DNA from: Gluconacetobacter dulcium
Lineage (GTDB): Bacteria; Pseudomonadota; Alphaproteobacteria; Acetobacterales; Acetobacteraceae
Direction: 5' to 3'
DNA length: 64,000 nucleotides
NCBI RefSeq assembly: GCF_014174165.1
Contig: NZ_JABEQN010000022.1
Location: forward strand, 1 to 64,000
Shown here piece after piece: positions 35,634-46,072 of the stretch (position 1 is its first letter; each line of letters starts with the position of its first letter). The notes under the pieces were generated by a model. It saw only the letters and a list, made by a program, of their open reading frames with translations, did not search any database and was not told the origin of the DNA. A program made the translations under genes and the position numbers.

Positions 35634-36407
35634 ATGACGTCATCGCGCACGCCACCGAACAGAAAAACCCGTACAAAGACCGGCGGTGCCATCCTCTCCG
35701 CCATGCGCGCCCTTCCCTTCAGCCCCAATAGCGATGAAACCGGCGCCCACGCCGAACGGCGACAGGAAATCCTCGAAGCCGCCGCCCAGCTTTTCGCCGA
35801 ACGCGGCTACAAGGCCACCTCGATCCGCCAGATCGCCGACGCGGCAGGCATGATGGCGGGGTCGCTCTATTACCATATCGAGTCGAAGGAATCGCTGTTC
35901 GTCGAGATCCATAATCGCGCGCTCGACGCGGCAGCCAGCAGGATCTTCTCGGCCATCGCGCCCCACACCGCGCCGTGGGCCAGGCTGGAGGCCGCCTGCA
36001 CGGAATTGCTGGATATCCAGCTCAGCCTCACTTCGATCACCCTGCCGATGATGAACAGTATCGTCTCGGCTCCGCCGGACGTGCGCGACGCGCTGGTCAA
36101 GAAGCGCGACGAGTTCGAATCGATCTTCCGCAACATCATCGACGATCTGCCGCTCCCCGCGACGATCGACCGCGACATCTATCGGATCCTGCTTCTGCGT
36201 GCCCTCAACACGGCAAACGACTGGTACCGCAGCGGCCGCATGTCCCACGCTCAGATCGCACACCAGATCTTCACGATCTTCAAACACCAGGCGGAATCAG
36301 AGACCGACATAACCGCCTCCCCCCGCCCGCGCAGCCGTTCCGCCGCCCCCCCGCGGCGTTCACGGGCCGCGCGTGGCACAGGCGCGCCTGTCTCTTCGGA
36401 GATATGA
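35634..36407 (+). CDS. TetR-family regulator, probable fatty-acid degradation repressor
   Basis: A 257-residue dimeric repressor. The helix-turn-helix lies at about 42-85 (RRQEILEAAAQLFAERGYKA, SIRQIADAAGMMAGSLYYHI), followed by a ligand-binding half and a basic, proline-rich tail (RPRSRSAAPPRRSRAARG) not usual in the family. GGAAG precedes the ATG; ATG 35703 would remove 23 disordered residues. It sits next to the beta-oxidation genes, and matching palindromes lie in their promoters. The likely inducer is an acyl-CoA. Role inferred from context. Confidence 0.8.
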   Translation: MTSSRTPPNRKTRTKTGGAILSAMRALPFSPNSDETGAHAERRQEILEAAAQLFAERGYKATSIRQIADAAGMMAGSLYYHIESKESLFVEIHNRALDAAASRIFSAIAPHTAPWARLEAACTELLDIQLSLTSITLPMMNSIVSAPPDVRDALVKKRDEFESIFRNIIDDLPLPATIDRDIYRILLLRALNTANDWYRSGRMSHAQIAHQIFTIFKHQAESETDITASPRPRSRSAAPPRRSRAARGTGAPVSSEI

Positions 36408-36423
36408 AATCGGCAGCGGTCGT

Positions 36424-36472
36424 ATTCGTTCAGGAGCCTTGTACGGGGAACGCATGATGCCCCTGAACGAAT
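36424..36472 (+). terminator. Terminator of the tetR transcript
   Basis: ATTCGTTCAGG and CCTGAACGAAT form a perfect 11-bp stem 16 bases after the tetR stop, followed by a T-rich tract (TCTTTCTTCTTCTTTTTC). Confidence 0.65.
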
Positions 36473-36518
36473 AAGAGTCTTTCTTCTTCTTTTTCTTCGG
36501 GAAGAGAAGCGCTTCTTC

Positions 36519-37112
36519 TCAATTCGCCTTCCCCAGCAAGCCCTGGCGGAACCCGTCGGTCGGTGCCGCCTCACTCAGCAGCGACTGAACCAGCCCTTTG
36601 CCGAAATTCGGGTCATTGATGGACGCCACCACGGCGCCATTGCGCTGAATGCTGACGCCCTGATCCGTAACGAGGATGAGTTGGGCCTCCCCCCTCTTCG
36701 CGGCCGCCAGATGCGCGGTCAGCGCGGCGAAGGAGGCCTCGTTCTGCGCGTCGCACGCATAAAGCTTACAATAATGCGTATGAATCGACTCATACTCGCC
36801 CTTTACCCGCTCCAGGGAAGCGTCGTGAAGGAACTCCGTATAGAGGACTTTCGGATTCGGGCCGTTGGCAAGCGCCTTCTCGTCCCGGCTCGGCGAGACG
36901 ACATACAGGCCGGTCGCGTAACCATCGACCAGATGATAGAAGACACGAACACCTACGCCATTGAGCTTCAGCGACGTGCTGCCGATCTTCAGATCTTCGG
37001 GGAAGACGGCCCCTCCGACCCTCGTATCCGCATGACCGGCGGACGATGCAACCGTCAGCCCCGCCGCCAGGGCCAGACTGATACGGAACGACGACCTGCG
37101 TAATCCAGACAT
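36519..37112 (-). CDS. Exported chalcone-isomerase-like protein
   Basis: A 197-residue protein with a signal peptide (RISLALAAGLTVASSAGHA). The mature part starts TRVGGAVFPEDLKIGSTSLK, then LNGVGVRVFYHLVDGYATGL, matching the chalcone-isomerase-like fold (G-x3-P...LNG.G.R). Two cysteines close together (CKLYACDAQN) could form a disulfide. GGAGG lies 9 bases before ATG 37112. Plant relatives bind fatty acids; next to a beta-oxidation operon, a lipid-binding role is plausible. No flavonoid chemistry is implied. Confidence 0.8.
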   Translation of the reverse strand: MSGLRRSSFRISLALAAGLTVASSAGHADTRVGGAVFPEDLKIGSTSLKLNGVGVRVFYHLVDGYATGLYVVSPSRDEKALANGPNPKVLYTEFLHDASLERVKGEYESIHTHYCKLYACDAQNEASFAALTAHLAAAKRGEAQLILVTDQGVSIQRNGAVVASINDPNFGKGLVQSLLSEAAPTDGFRQGLLGKAN

Positions 37113-37323
37113 AACGCGATCCTCCACATGAGGCCGGATACCGCCACATGCGGTATCCGAACCCGTCACCCTTCCGTCATGGGCGCGCACCAGCGCCGCC
37201 CCGGTTCGGAATGAGCGGGAAATGAGTGTGAAACATAAAAATGCCCGCCAGACGCCACCCATGCGCGCAACCCGGATATCCGCGACAGAAATTGCCAGGT
37301 GCGGCAAGGGCCGCAGGCTAACA

Positions 37324-37809
37324 TCAGCTTCGCATGAAACTCCGCAGCAGCTTTCCGGTATCCAGCCGGATCTCGGGGTCGGGCGCCGGCCGTTTATAGA
37401 CCCCGCTTGCCCGGGCGATCGGCTTGCCCTTCACCCGCGCCAGTCCCTGGACAAAGACGGCACTGCGCGTCACCCGCAGCACGTCGGCACTGAACTCGAT
37501 CCAGTCATCCGGCAGGCCGGGCGCCAGAAAATCGACAGATAACGACATGGTCGGCAGGATCGGCACCTGCAGGTCGTGCTCGAACATCGCCGCCATGGCC
37601 ATATACCCGTCGAAAACGGTCGCGATCATGCCGCCATGGCACGTCCTCGCATGATTGCAATGCCGGGCTTCCACCCTGAAACCGGCCAGCAATCGCCCAT
37701 CCGCCTCCGCCACATCAAATCCGCCGATGATCGCATCGAAGCCGGTTTCGTTCAGCACGGGCAGCGGACGAAAGCCCACCGGCGGCGTTTGAGACACATG
37801 GACCATCAT
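37324..37809 (-). CDS. PaaI-type hotdog thioesterase
   Basis: A 161-residue hotdog-fold acyl-CoA thioesterase. It carries ARTCHGGMIATVFDGYMAMA, with the catalytic HGG motif, and MSLSVDFLAPGLPDDWIEFS. It hydrolyses acyl-CoA in the cytosol and may release CoA from stalled intermediates. It is 76 bases downstream of the acyl-CoA dehydrogenase, at the 3' end of the fad operon. GGAGAAG precedes the start. Confidence 0.85.
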   Translation of the reverse strand: MMVHVSQTPPVGFRPLPVLNETGFDAIIGGFDVAEADGRLLAGFRVEARHCNHARTCHGGMIATVFDGYMAMAAMFEHDLQVPILPTMSLSVDFLAPGLPDDWIEFSADVLRVTRSAVFVQGLARVKGKPIARASGVYKRPAPDPEIRLDTGKLLRSFMRS

Positions 37810-37885
37810 ATTCTTCTCCAGAAAGCGGACAGATCCGACATAAGATGTCGTTCCACCTCCCTTGGGAAGTGGAACGACATTCCAG

Positions 37886-39676
37886 TCAGAATGCGTCGTC
37901 GGCCAGCGCCATCATTGACGCCTTGCCCGCCTTGATCTTCAGATAAAGCGACGCTGACTCGGGAAGAACACGATCATAGAAGAAGCGGGCCGAAGCGATC
38001 TTGGTGCTATAGAACGCCTGATCCGGCCCGGCGGCGAAGGATTTCGGTACGGCGATCGCCACCGTGCGTGCCCAGAGATAGGCCAGCGAGACCAAGCCGA
38101 TCAGCCGCAGATAATCCGTCGCGGCGGCACCCGCTTCCTCCGGGTCCTTCATCCCGCGCTCGGCAATCTGCCCGGTTGCCAGTTGCAGCGCGCCGAACGC
38201 GCGTTCCAGCCCGGTGACCATCTCGCCCAGCAGCGGGTTCTCCTTGTTCTCCGCGATGAAGGCCGCGATGGGGTGGAACAGCCCGCGCAGATTGCGCCCC
38301 ATATGCGCCGGCAGCTTGCGCCCCACGAGGTCGAGCGCCTGAATCCCGTTGGTGCCTTCATAGATCATCGCAATCCGCGAATCCCGCACGAACTGCTCCA
38401 CCCCATGGTCGGCGATATAACCGTGTCCGCCATAGGTCTGCATCGCCAGATTGGCCGACTCGAACCCCAGATCGGTGAACATCGCCTTGACCACCGGGGT
38501 CATCAGCGCCACGAAATCCTCGGCATCGCGGCGCTCGCGTTCATCGCCGCCATGTTCCGCCACATCCAGCGCCATCGCCACCCATGCGCCCAGCGCCCGG
38601 CAGCCCTCGGCGTTGACGCGCATGGTCATGAGCATGCGCCGCACGTCGGGATGCACCACGATCGGGTCGGCCGGCAGCGCGGGATATTTCGCCCCCGCGA
38701 GCGACCGCCCCTGCAAGCGCTCCTTCGCATAGGCCACCGCGCTCTGGTACGCGACCTCCGCAATCCCCAGCCCCTGAATGCCCACGCCCAGCCGCTCGGC
38801 ATTCATCATGGCGAACATCGCCTGCATCCCCTTGTGCGGGGCGCCGACCAGCCAGCCTTTCGCGTCATCGAACGCCAACTGACAGGTCGCGGAGGCCTTG
38901 ATGCCCATCTTGTGCTCGATGCCCGTACACAGCACGCCATTGCGCTCGCCCGGCGTGCCATCGTCGCGCAACAGGAATTTCGGCACCAGGAACAGGCTGA
39001 TCCCCTTGATCCCGGCGGGCGCATCCGCCAGCCGTGCCAGCACCAGATGGATGATGTTCTCGGACAGGTCGTGCTCGCCGGCCGAAATAAAGATCTTCGC
39101 CCCGCTCAGGCGATAGGTTCCATCCTCCTGCGGAACCGCCTTCGTCCGCAGCAGCCCCAGATCGGTGCCGCAATGCGCCTCGGTCAGGCACATGCTGCCC
39201 GACCATTCGCCGCTGATCATCTTGGGCAGGTACTGCGCCTTCAGTTCCTCGGAACCATATTTGCGCAGCGCCACCATCGCGCCGCCGGTCAGGCCCGGAT
39301 ACAGCCCGAAGGAGAGGTTGGTCGCGCAGATCATCTCCGAGAGCATCATGCCGATCGTCTCGGGCAGTCCCTGCCCGCCATATTCCGGCGGCGCGGAGAG
39401 GGCCGACCAGCCCCCTTCGCAGAACTGCCGATAGGCGTCGCGGAACCCGTGCGGCGTCGTGACGACGCCATTCTCCAGCCGGCACCCTTCGCGGTCGCCC
39501 GACATGTTCAGCGGCAACAGCACTTCGGAGGTGAATTTCCCGCCTTCCTCCAGCACCGTCTCCGCCAGGTCGGCATCGACTTCGGAAAATGCCTCCAGCG
39601 CCGTCAGCCGCGAGAAATCGTGCAGTTCGGTCAGCACGAACTTCATGTCGCGCAGGGGTGGTGTATAGGTTTGCAT
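37886..39676 (-). CDS. fadE: Acyl-CoA dehydrogenase (long form, FadE-like)
   Basis: A 596-residue FAD enzyme performing the first oxidation of beta-oxidation. After an N-terminal extension come the central signatures MCLTEAHCGTDLGLLRTKA and GIEHKMGIKASATCQLAFD. The segment RIAMIYEGTNGIQALDLVGR contains the catalytic glutamate. An extra C-terminal region of about 120 residues is typical of the long family. It starts 19 bases after fadB in the fadA-fadB-fadE-thioesterase operon. Electrons should pass to EtfBA encoded at 43955-45642. Confidence 0.92.
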   Translation of the reverse strand: MQTYTPPLRDMKFVLTELHDFSRLTALEAFSEVDADLAETVLEEGGKFTSEVLLPLNMSGDREGCRLENGVVTTPHGFRDAYRQFCEGGWSALSAPPEYGGQGLPETIGMMLSEMICATNLSFGLYPGLTGGAMVALRKYGSEELKAQYLPKMISGEWSGSMCLTEAHCGTDLGLLRTKAVPQEDGTYRLSGAKIFISAGEHDLSENIIHLVLARLADAPAGIKGISLFLVPKFLLRDDGTPGERNGVLCTGIEHKMGIKASATCQLAFDDAKGWLVGAPHKGMQAMFAMMNAERLGVGIQGLGIAEVAYQSAVAYAKERLQGRSLAGAKYPALPADPIVVHPDVRRMLMTMRVNAEGCRALGAWVAMALDVAEHGGDERERRDAEDFVALMTPVVKAMFTDLGFESANLAMQTYGGHGYIADHGVEQFVRDSRIAMIYEGTNGIQALDLVGRKLPAHMGRNLRGLFHPIAAFIAENKENPLLGEMVTGLERAFGALQLATGQIAERGMKDPEEAGAAATDYLRLIGLVSLAYLWARTVAIAVPKSFAAGPDQAFYSTKIASARFFYDRVLPESASLYLKIKAGKASMMALADDAF

Positions 39677-39695
39677 CTTTCTGGCTCCCCTTGCG

Positions 39696-42047
39696 TCAGT
39701 TTCTGAGGGGCTTGCCGGTTTCGAGCATGTGCTCGATCCGGTCCAATGTCGGAATGCTCCGGACCAGTTCGGCGAATGCCGCGCGTTCCAGCCCCAGCAT
39801 ATCCTCCTCGGTCACGATCTCCGTCACGTCGTGGTCGCCGCCGGTCAGGATGCCGGCCAGCTTGCCCGCGACCGTCACGTCGTGCGGCGTGGCGATGCCC
39901 TGCCGCGCCATGCCCTCGACAGCCATGTCGAGCGCCAGCTTCCCGCCCGCGCCCGCCAGGTGGAATTCCGGCTTCGGCGGCGGCCGGTACCCCTCGACCA
40001 GCGACAGCGCCAGCGCCTTGGCGTCGGCCAGCAGCCGGTCGCGATTCATGGTGATGCCGTCGCGATCGCGCAGGATATGCATCCGCCGCGCCTCGGCGGC
40101 CGATTTCGAAACCCGCGCGGTGGCGATCATCTCGAACACCTCGCGCGTCGGCGGCATCGGCCCTTTCGCCGTACGCGGATCGGCCCGCAGCCGGTCCAGC
40201 ATTTCGCCACAGCCGCCCCAGCCTGGGATCAGCCCCACACCGCACTCCACCAGCCCGATATAGCTCTCGGCATGGGCCTGAATGGCGTCGGCATGCAGCA
40301 CGATTTCGCAGCCACCGCCCAGCGCCATGCCGGCCGGCGCCGCCACGACCGGGAAGGAGGCATATTTCAGTGCCTTGTAAACGCTCTGCCCGCGAGAGAC
40401 GAGTTTGCCGATCTCCCCCCAGGCCGCCATGTTGGCGGCAAAGGCCGCCAGGCCCAGATTGGCGCCGGCCGAGAAATGGGCCGCATCGGAATACAGCACC
40501 AGCGCCTTGAAATGCTCCCCGACATAAGCAATGGATTTTTCGAGGATTGTCATCACGCTCTCGTCGAACGTGTTCATCTTGGTCGTGATCTCGAAGCACG
40601 CCACTCCGTCGCCGATATCCCACAGCGCGCCCGACCTGCTCGACAGCACCGGCTTGCCACGCTTGCGGAAATCGCCCAGCAGGATCACCCCGTCGGGCCG
40701 CGTCACCGGATGCCAGGCGCCATCCACGCCGAAAGCCTGGGTCGCGCCGTCCCGATCCTGATAGAACCGCCCGTCTCCGACCGCCTCGATCAGCGCCGGC
40801 ACCGCGATCCCTTCCTGGCGCAGCACCCCCGCCAGCTTCGCCGCCCCGATCTGGTCGATCAGCGCGAACGGCCCCTTCTTCCAGTTGAAGCCCAGCTCCA
40901 TCGCCCGGTCGATGCCCACGATATCGTCCGAAATCTCGGGCACCAGCGAGGCCGCATACGCCAGCGTCTCACCCATAACCGTGCGCGCATAGGCTCCGAA
41001 CCGGTGGTCCGAGGCCAGCAGCCCGGCGGCATCCCCAGCGCCCGGCGGCAGCGAAAACCGCTCGGAGCGCGCATAGTCCCCGGTCACGAGGTCGATGGAT
41101 TCCTTGACCTTCCCGCCCCCCGCCTTGTTGATGCGATAGAAGCCCCCCTTGCCCTTGCGGCCGGTATAGCCTCCCTCGATCATCTTCGCGATCAGGGGCA
41201 GGTCCTCGGCGAAGGTGTGATACCGGTCCCCGGCCGCCAGCAGCGATTTCATGCTGGCCGAGATATGCGGCATCAGGTCGATGCCCACCAGATCGAGCAG
41301 CCCGAACACGCCGGTCTTGGGAATGCCGAACGGCCGGCCGATGATGGTATCGACCTGCTCCACCGTCAGCCCCTGATCCACCGCCACCCGCGCCGCCGCC
41401 TGCATCCAGAACGTGCCGATGCGGTTGGCGATGAAGCCTGCGGTATCCTTGGCCCGCACCACGGTCTTGCCCAGCCACCGATCGCAGAAATCCGAAACGG
41501 CGGCGACATGCGCCGGATCGGTCATCGGCCCGGCCACGACCTCCAGCAGCCGCATGTAGCGCGGCGGGTTGAAGAAATGAGTAATCAGGAAATCCCGCTG
41601 GAAGCTCTCCGGCATCCCGTCCACCAGCCGCGCCAGCGGAATGGTCGAGGTGTTGGACGAAACCGGCGTCCCCGGCCGCCGCACCGCATCCAGGCGGCGA
41701 TACAGCGCCTGCTTGAGGTCCAGCCGCTCGATGATCACCTCGACCACCCAGTCGCAATCGGCCACACGGGGCAGGTCGTCGTCGATATTGCCGGTCGCGA
41801 TCAGCTTCGCCGCCGCCGGGTCCATGAAGGGCGCCGGCTCGGTCTTCAACGCCTTGGCGATCGCGCCGTTGGCCAGGGCATTCGGGTCCGCCCCCTCCAC
41901 CTTGCGGTCGAGCAGCACCACCGGCACCCCGGCATTGGCGATCTGGGCGGCGATCCCCGCCCCCATCACGCCCGAGCCGATCACGCAGACGCGGGAGAAG
42001 ACCGGCCGCACGCCGCCGCCCCCGCCAGATGTCACATCCTGGGTCAT
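39696..42047 (-). CDS. fadB: 3-hydroxyacyl-CoA dehydrogenase / enoyl-CoA hydratase (FadN-type)
   Basis: A 783-residue bifunctional enzyme with the dehydrogenase first and the hydratase second, the order of Bacillus FadN rather than E. coli FadB. The NAD site is VCVIGSGVMGAGIAAQIANA. The 3HCDH catalytic part has LITHFFNPPRYMRLLEVVAG. The C-terminal crotonase has FSAGANLGLAAF, GMALGGGCEIVLHADA and YIGLVECGVGLIPGWGG, with both expected glutamates. ATG 42047 overlaps the thiolase stop by one base. Confidence 0.93.
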   Translation of the reverse strand: MTQDVTSGGGGGVRPVFSRVCVIGSGVMGAGIAAQIANAGVPVVLLDRKVEGADPNALANGAIAKALKTEPAPFMDPAAAKLIATGNIDDDLPRVADCDWVVEVIIERLDLKQALYRRLDAVRRPGTPVSSNTSTIPLARLVDGMPESFQRDFLITHFFNPPRYMRLLEVVAGPMTDPAHVAAVSDFCDRWLGKTVVRAKDTAGFIANRIGTFWMQAAARVAVDQGLTVEQVDTIIGRPFGIPKTGVFGLLDLVGIDLMPHISASMKSLLAAGDRYHTFAEDLPLIAKMIEGGYTGRKGKGGFYRINKAGGGKVKESIDLVTGDYARSERFSLPPGAGDAAGLLASDHRFGAYARTVMGETLAYAASLVPEISDDIVGIDRAMELGFNWKKGPFALIDQIGAAKLAGVLRQEGIAVPALIEAVGDGRFYQDRDGATQAFGVDGAWHPVTRPDGVILLGDFRKRGKPVLSSRSGALWDIGDGVACFEITTKMNTFDESVMTILEKSIAYVGEHFKALVLYSDAAHFSAGANLGLAAFAANMAAWGEIGKLVSRGQSVYKALKYASFPVVAAPAGMALGGGCEIVLHADAIQAHAESYIGLVECGVGLIPGWGGCGEMLDRLRADPRTAKGPMPPTREVFEMIATARVSKSAAEARRMHILRDRDGITMNRDRLLADAKALALSLVEGYRPPPKPEFHLAGAGGKLALDMAVEGMARQGIATPHDVTVAGKLAGILTGGDHDVTEIVTEEDMLGLERAAFAELVRSIPTLDRIEHMLETGKPLRN

Positions 42048-43186
42048 CAGATGCGCTCCAAGACCGTGGCGATGCCCTGTCCACCGCCGATGCACTGCGT
42101 GGCCAGCGCGTAGCGCGCGCCCTCACGCTCCAGAAGCTGCGCCGCCTTGCCGACGATGCGCGCCCCCGTGGCACCCAGCGGATGGCCCAGCGCGATCGCG
42201 CCGCCATCGATGTTCAGCGTCGCATCCCGCACGCCGAGTTCGCGGGCACAGGCGATCGACTGCGAAGCAAAGGCCTCGTTCAGTTCGACGACGCCCACAT
42301 CCTCGATCGTGATCCCCGCGCGCTCCATCGCCTTGCGCGAGGACAGGATCGGCCCCAGCCCCATCACCTCGGGCTCGCAGCCCGAAATGGCGATCGAGCG
42401 GATACGCGCCAGCTTCGGCAACCCCTTGCGGTCGGCATACGCTTCGGAACAGACCAGCACCGACGCCGCCCCATCGGTCAGCGGCGAAGACGTTCCCGCC
42501 GTCACCGTGCCCTCGGCCGCATCGAAAGCGGGCTTCAGGCCGGCCAGCCCCTCCGCCGTGGTATCCGGACGCGGACAGCCATCGGCCGAAACCACACCGT
42601 CACGGGTCTGGATCGGCACGATCTCCGCTTCCAGCCGACCCGCCGCAATGGCGTCGCGGGCACGCGCCTGGCTGCGCAGCGCGAACTGTTCCTGCTGGTC
42701 ACGGCTGATTTCGTATTTCCGCGCGACATTCTCGGCGGTGATGCCCATGTCCATGTAGGCGCCCGGCCGCTTCTTGTAGAGTGCCGGATTGGGCAGCGGG
42801 TTGAACCCGCCCATCGGGATGCGCGTCATGCTCTCCACGCCCGCGCAGATAAAGGCTTCCCCCGCCCCCATGCGGATCGCCCCGGCCGCCATGTGGACCG
42901 ACTGCATCGACGACCCGCAGAACCGGTTGACCGTCACGCCGCCCACCGAAAGCGGCAGGTCGCTCAGCAACGCCACGATCCGGCCCAGATTGAAGCCCTG
43001 CTCTCCTTCCGGGAACGCACAGCCCAGAATCAGATCCTCGATATCCTCCGGCGCAACTCCCGTGCGCTCCACCAGCCCACGCACGACCTGTGCGGCGATG
43101 TCGTCAGGGCGTGTCCTGACGAACTGCCCCTTGCGCGCGAGCTGAAACGGCGATCGCGCATACCCTGCGATGACAACGGAATTCAT
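42047..43186 (-). CDS. fadA: Acetyl-CoA acyltransferase (thiolase)
   Basis: A 379-residue thiolase that cleaves 3-ketoacyl-CoA. It has the nucleophilic Cys in VNRFCGSSMQSVHMAAGAIR, the His in GGAIALGHPLGATGARI and the second Cys in ATQCIGGGQGIA. AGGAGCG is 8 bases before ATG 43186. It is the first gene of the fad operon, and a TetR-type palindrome lies 37 bases upstream of the start. Confidence 0.95.
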   Translation of the reverse strand: MNSVVIAGYARSPFQLARKGQFVRTRPDDIAAQVVRGLVERTGVAPEDIEDLILGCAFPEGEQGFNLGRIVALLSDLPLSVGGVTVNRFCGSSMQSVHMAAGAIRMGAGEAFICAGVESMTRIPMGGFNPLPNPALYKKRPGAYMDMGITAENVARKYEISRDQQEQFALRSQARARDAIAAGRLEAEIVPIQTRDGVVSADGCPRPDTTAEGLAGLKPAFDAAEGTVTAGTSSPLTDGAASVLVCSEAYADRKGLPKLARIRSIAISGCEPEVMGLGPILSSRKAMERAGITIEDVGVVELNEAFASQSIACARELGVRDATLNIDGGAIALGHPLGATGARIVGKAAQLLEREGARYALATQCIGGGQGIATVLERI

Positions 43187-43222
43187 GAATAGCGCTCCTG
43201 GCAATGCCTTCGTTTATTATGT

Positions 43223-43236
43223 CTAACGTTTGTTCG
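43223..43236. promoter_or_regulatory. TetR operator before fadA (site 2)
   Basis: CTAACGTTTGTTCG matches site 1 (CTAACATTTGTTAG) at 12 of 14 positions. It lies 37 bases upstream of the fadA start codon, where a repressor would block the promoter. Confidence 0.65.
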
Positions 43237-43437
43237 AAGCGAAGGCGCGCATTGTGCCTCGCCTTGATAAGGGAACGAGGCCGCTTCAGAAAAGACGCTT
43301 TGTCGTGATGACACGATTCATTGATGGTGCCAGCCACCATCCCGGCAGCGCCGATCAGAGTAAAAATCATCTTATATCAATAGATTAATCTCATATTTTT
43401 ACAGACCAACACCCCTTCATGCCCCTGAAAATTAATA

Positions 43438-43451
43438 CGAACGATCGTTAG
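43438..43451. promoter_or_regulatory. TetR operator between fadA and etfB (site 3)
   Basis: CGAACGATCGTTAG is a near-perfect palindrome sharing the CGAAC and GTTAG arms with site 2 read in reverse. It sits in the A+T-rich divergent promoter region, about 500 bases before etfB and 250 bases before fadA. Confidence 0.6.
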
Positions 43452-43954
43452 AAATTCCTTTCTTCCGCCGAAAATCGACGGAAGAATCCCCATCACCAAA
43501 CGCCGGATCACCCTTGCACCCAGCCACCACGCGCAAGCCCGAATGCGATCTCAAATATGTGACGAAAGGACAGAACACGAACAATTCCTTTTCTTATCAT
43601 TATTCTACGATATTTCCCGCCCCAGGAAGCCACTCCCATCATCCTGTGCCGCCATCATATTTCTACCTATCGACTGTTCGATAAAACGGCACGGCGATAT
43701 ACTGCCCTTGCTGAACGGTGCCGCTCCGTCAGAGGCCGCTCCAGGCGGCCGGTGCGGGAGCGCGGGAGACGCATGCATGAGCCACAGGATGCCATGGAGT
43801 CCGCCGCCGCGCGCATCCGTGCCCCGGCCGGCCCGGCGATGGCGACCGGGCTGAGGCAGCCCCAGCGCCCGAGGTGCCAAAGCCCGGTCGCGCACGAGAC
43901 CATCCATACCCAGACCGAACGCGAGGCGTTCCGCATTTTCATCCCCGAGGTCCC

Positions 43955-44704
<750 letters not shown>

Positions 44705-44706
44705 TC

Positions 44707-45642
44707 ATGACCGCACTCGTCCTGCTGGATGCCGAAGACGGCACCATTCCCCAGACCTCCCGCTCGGCCATCGCGGCGGCCACCAGACTCGGCGACGTGG
44801 ATGTGCTGGTCACCGGCGGCCCGGAGACCATCGAGTCCGCGGCGGCGGCTGCCGCGAAGATCCCCGGCATCCGCAAGGTCCGCACCGTATCGGGCGAGGA
44901 TTTCGCCCACGCTCTTGCGGAGCCGCTCGCGGCCCTGCTCGTCGCCCTTGCTCCGGAGTACGACCACATCGTGGCCGCCGCGACCACCATCGGCAAAAGC
45001 GCCCTCCCCCGCGCCGCCGCCCTGCTCGACGTGCAGATCATCCCCGATGTCATGGAGATCAAGGACGCCGAAACCTTCGTGCGGCCGATCTTCGCCGGCA
45101 ACGCGCTGGTCACCCTGCGCTCATCGGACGCAAAGAAACTCCTCACCATCCGCACGGCCAGTTTCGACCCCGTACCAGCCGAAGGCGGCACCGCCCCGAT
45201 CGAAACCGTCACGCCGCCCCCCTGCCGGTCGAAAGCGCATTTCGTCTCGGCGGAGCATTCCAGCACCGAGCGACCTCAGCTCGAAGCCGCCCGGATCATC
45301 GTCTCCGGCGGTCGCGGCCTGCAAAGCGCGGAAGGCTTCAAGATTCTGGAACCACTGGCCGACAAGCTGGGCGCCGCCATCGGCGCCTCTCGCGTGGCCG
45401 TCGATTCGGGCTTCGTCCCCAACGACTATCAGGTCGGCCAGACCGGCAAGATCGTCGCCCCAGACCTCTATATCGCCTGCGGCATTTCCGGCGCCATCCA
45501 GCATCTGGCCGGCATGAAAGACAGCAAGGTGATCGTCGCCATCAACAAGGACGAAGACGCACCCATCTTCCAGGTGGCGGATTACGGCCTGGTCGGCGAT
45601 CTGTTCCAGATCGTACCCGCCCTGACCGAAGCTCTCGGATAA
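44707..45642 (+). CDS. etfA: Electron transfer flavoprotein alpha subunit
   Basis: A 311-residue subunit carrying FAD in its C-terminal domain: [57 protein letters not shown] and [20 protein letters not shown]. Forms the heterodimer with EtfB. An ETF-ubiquinone oxidoreductase is needed to pass electrons to the membrane; it is not encoded in this window. Confidence 0.95.
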   Translation: MTALVLLDAEDGTIPQTSRSAIAAATRLGDVDVLVTGGPETIESAAAAAAKIPGIRKVRTVSGEDFAHALAEPLAALLVALAPEYDHIVAAATTIGKSALPRAAALLDVQIIPDVMEIKDAETFVRPIFAGNALVTLRSSDAKKLLTIRTASFDPVPAEGGTAPIETVTPPPCRSKAHFVSAEHSSTERPQLEAARIIVSGGRGLQSAEGFKILEPLADKLGAAIGASRVAVDSGFVPNDYQVGQTGKIVAPDLYIACGISGAIQHLAGMKDSKVIVAINKDEDAPIFQVADYGLVGDLFQIVPALTEALG

Positions 45643-45655
45643 TCCCTGCCATGGC

Positions 45656-45684
45656 GGGGCGACCACGCGCGGCGTGGCCGCCCC
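45656..45684 (+). terminator. Hairpin after etfBA
   Basis: GGGGCGACCACGC pairs with GCGTGGCCGCCCC (one mismatch) 13 bases after the etfA stop. A strong GC-rich stem without a T tract. Confidence 0.55.
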
Positions 45685-46029
45685 TCACCTAACGACTGTT
45701 CTGCAAGAAGACCGCCTCTCCCCGCGTCCACACCGCAAACCGGGCACCCGCATCCCGCAGCGGAACCGAGCATCGACCGCTTAGCCGGCGGCTCAGCCCC
45801 GGCACATGCCGCCTGGGCTCCTTTTCCTCGCAAAAAAGCTCCCGTCCAAACACTCATTGGAACTTCAGCCTTTTTTTGACGTTTGGGCCGCCCGTTCGCG
45901 GCTTTGCCAGTCGAGAGAGTGTGAAGCGCGCTTCTTCCGATTCCAGCCCTGATTTTCTTGCAAGCCTGCCAAACGGAGCCCATAGTTTTCCCGGATCAGA
46001 GACATGGAGAAAGCGCTTGCCGGCTTAAC
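45685..46029. other. Intergenic region between etfA and fadL
   Basis: About 345 bases without a gene. A T run (CTTTTTTTGACG near 45870) is followed by GC-rich sequence. The fadL promoter must lie at its 3' end. Confidence 0.5.
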
Positions 46030-46043
46030 CTACCAAATGTTTG
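46030..46043. promoter_or_regulatory. TetR operator before fadL (site 4)
   Basis: CTACCAAATGTTTG matches the reverse of site 1 (CTAACAAATGTTAG) at 12 of 14 positions. It is 29 bases upstream of the chosen fadL start. A nested perfect palindrome ACCAAATGTTTGGT (46032-46045) reinforces it. Confidence 0.6.
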
Positions 46044-46072
46044 GTTTAAATGCTGAGATGGTCAGTCCAATA

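Larger units (their letters stand above)
43187..43954. other. 768-base divergent regulatory region between fadA and etfB
   Basis: Contains operators 2 and 3 and an A+T-rich stretch (43360-43450). No convincing gene: the open frames on either strand lack ribosome binding sites or conserved motifs. The length is unusual and leaves room for a small RNA or unseen short gene. Confidence 0.5.

Noticed and set aside
42047-42095. Longer start for fadB
   Set aside because: The extra residues would overlap fadA and precede the conserved start; the ATG at 42047 is the natural coupled start.
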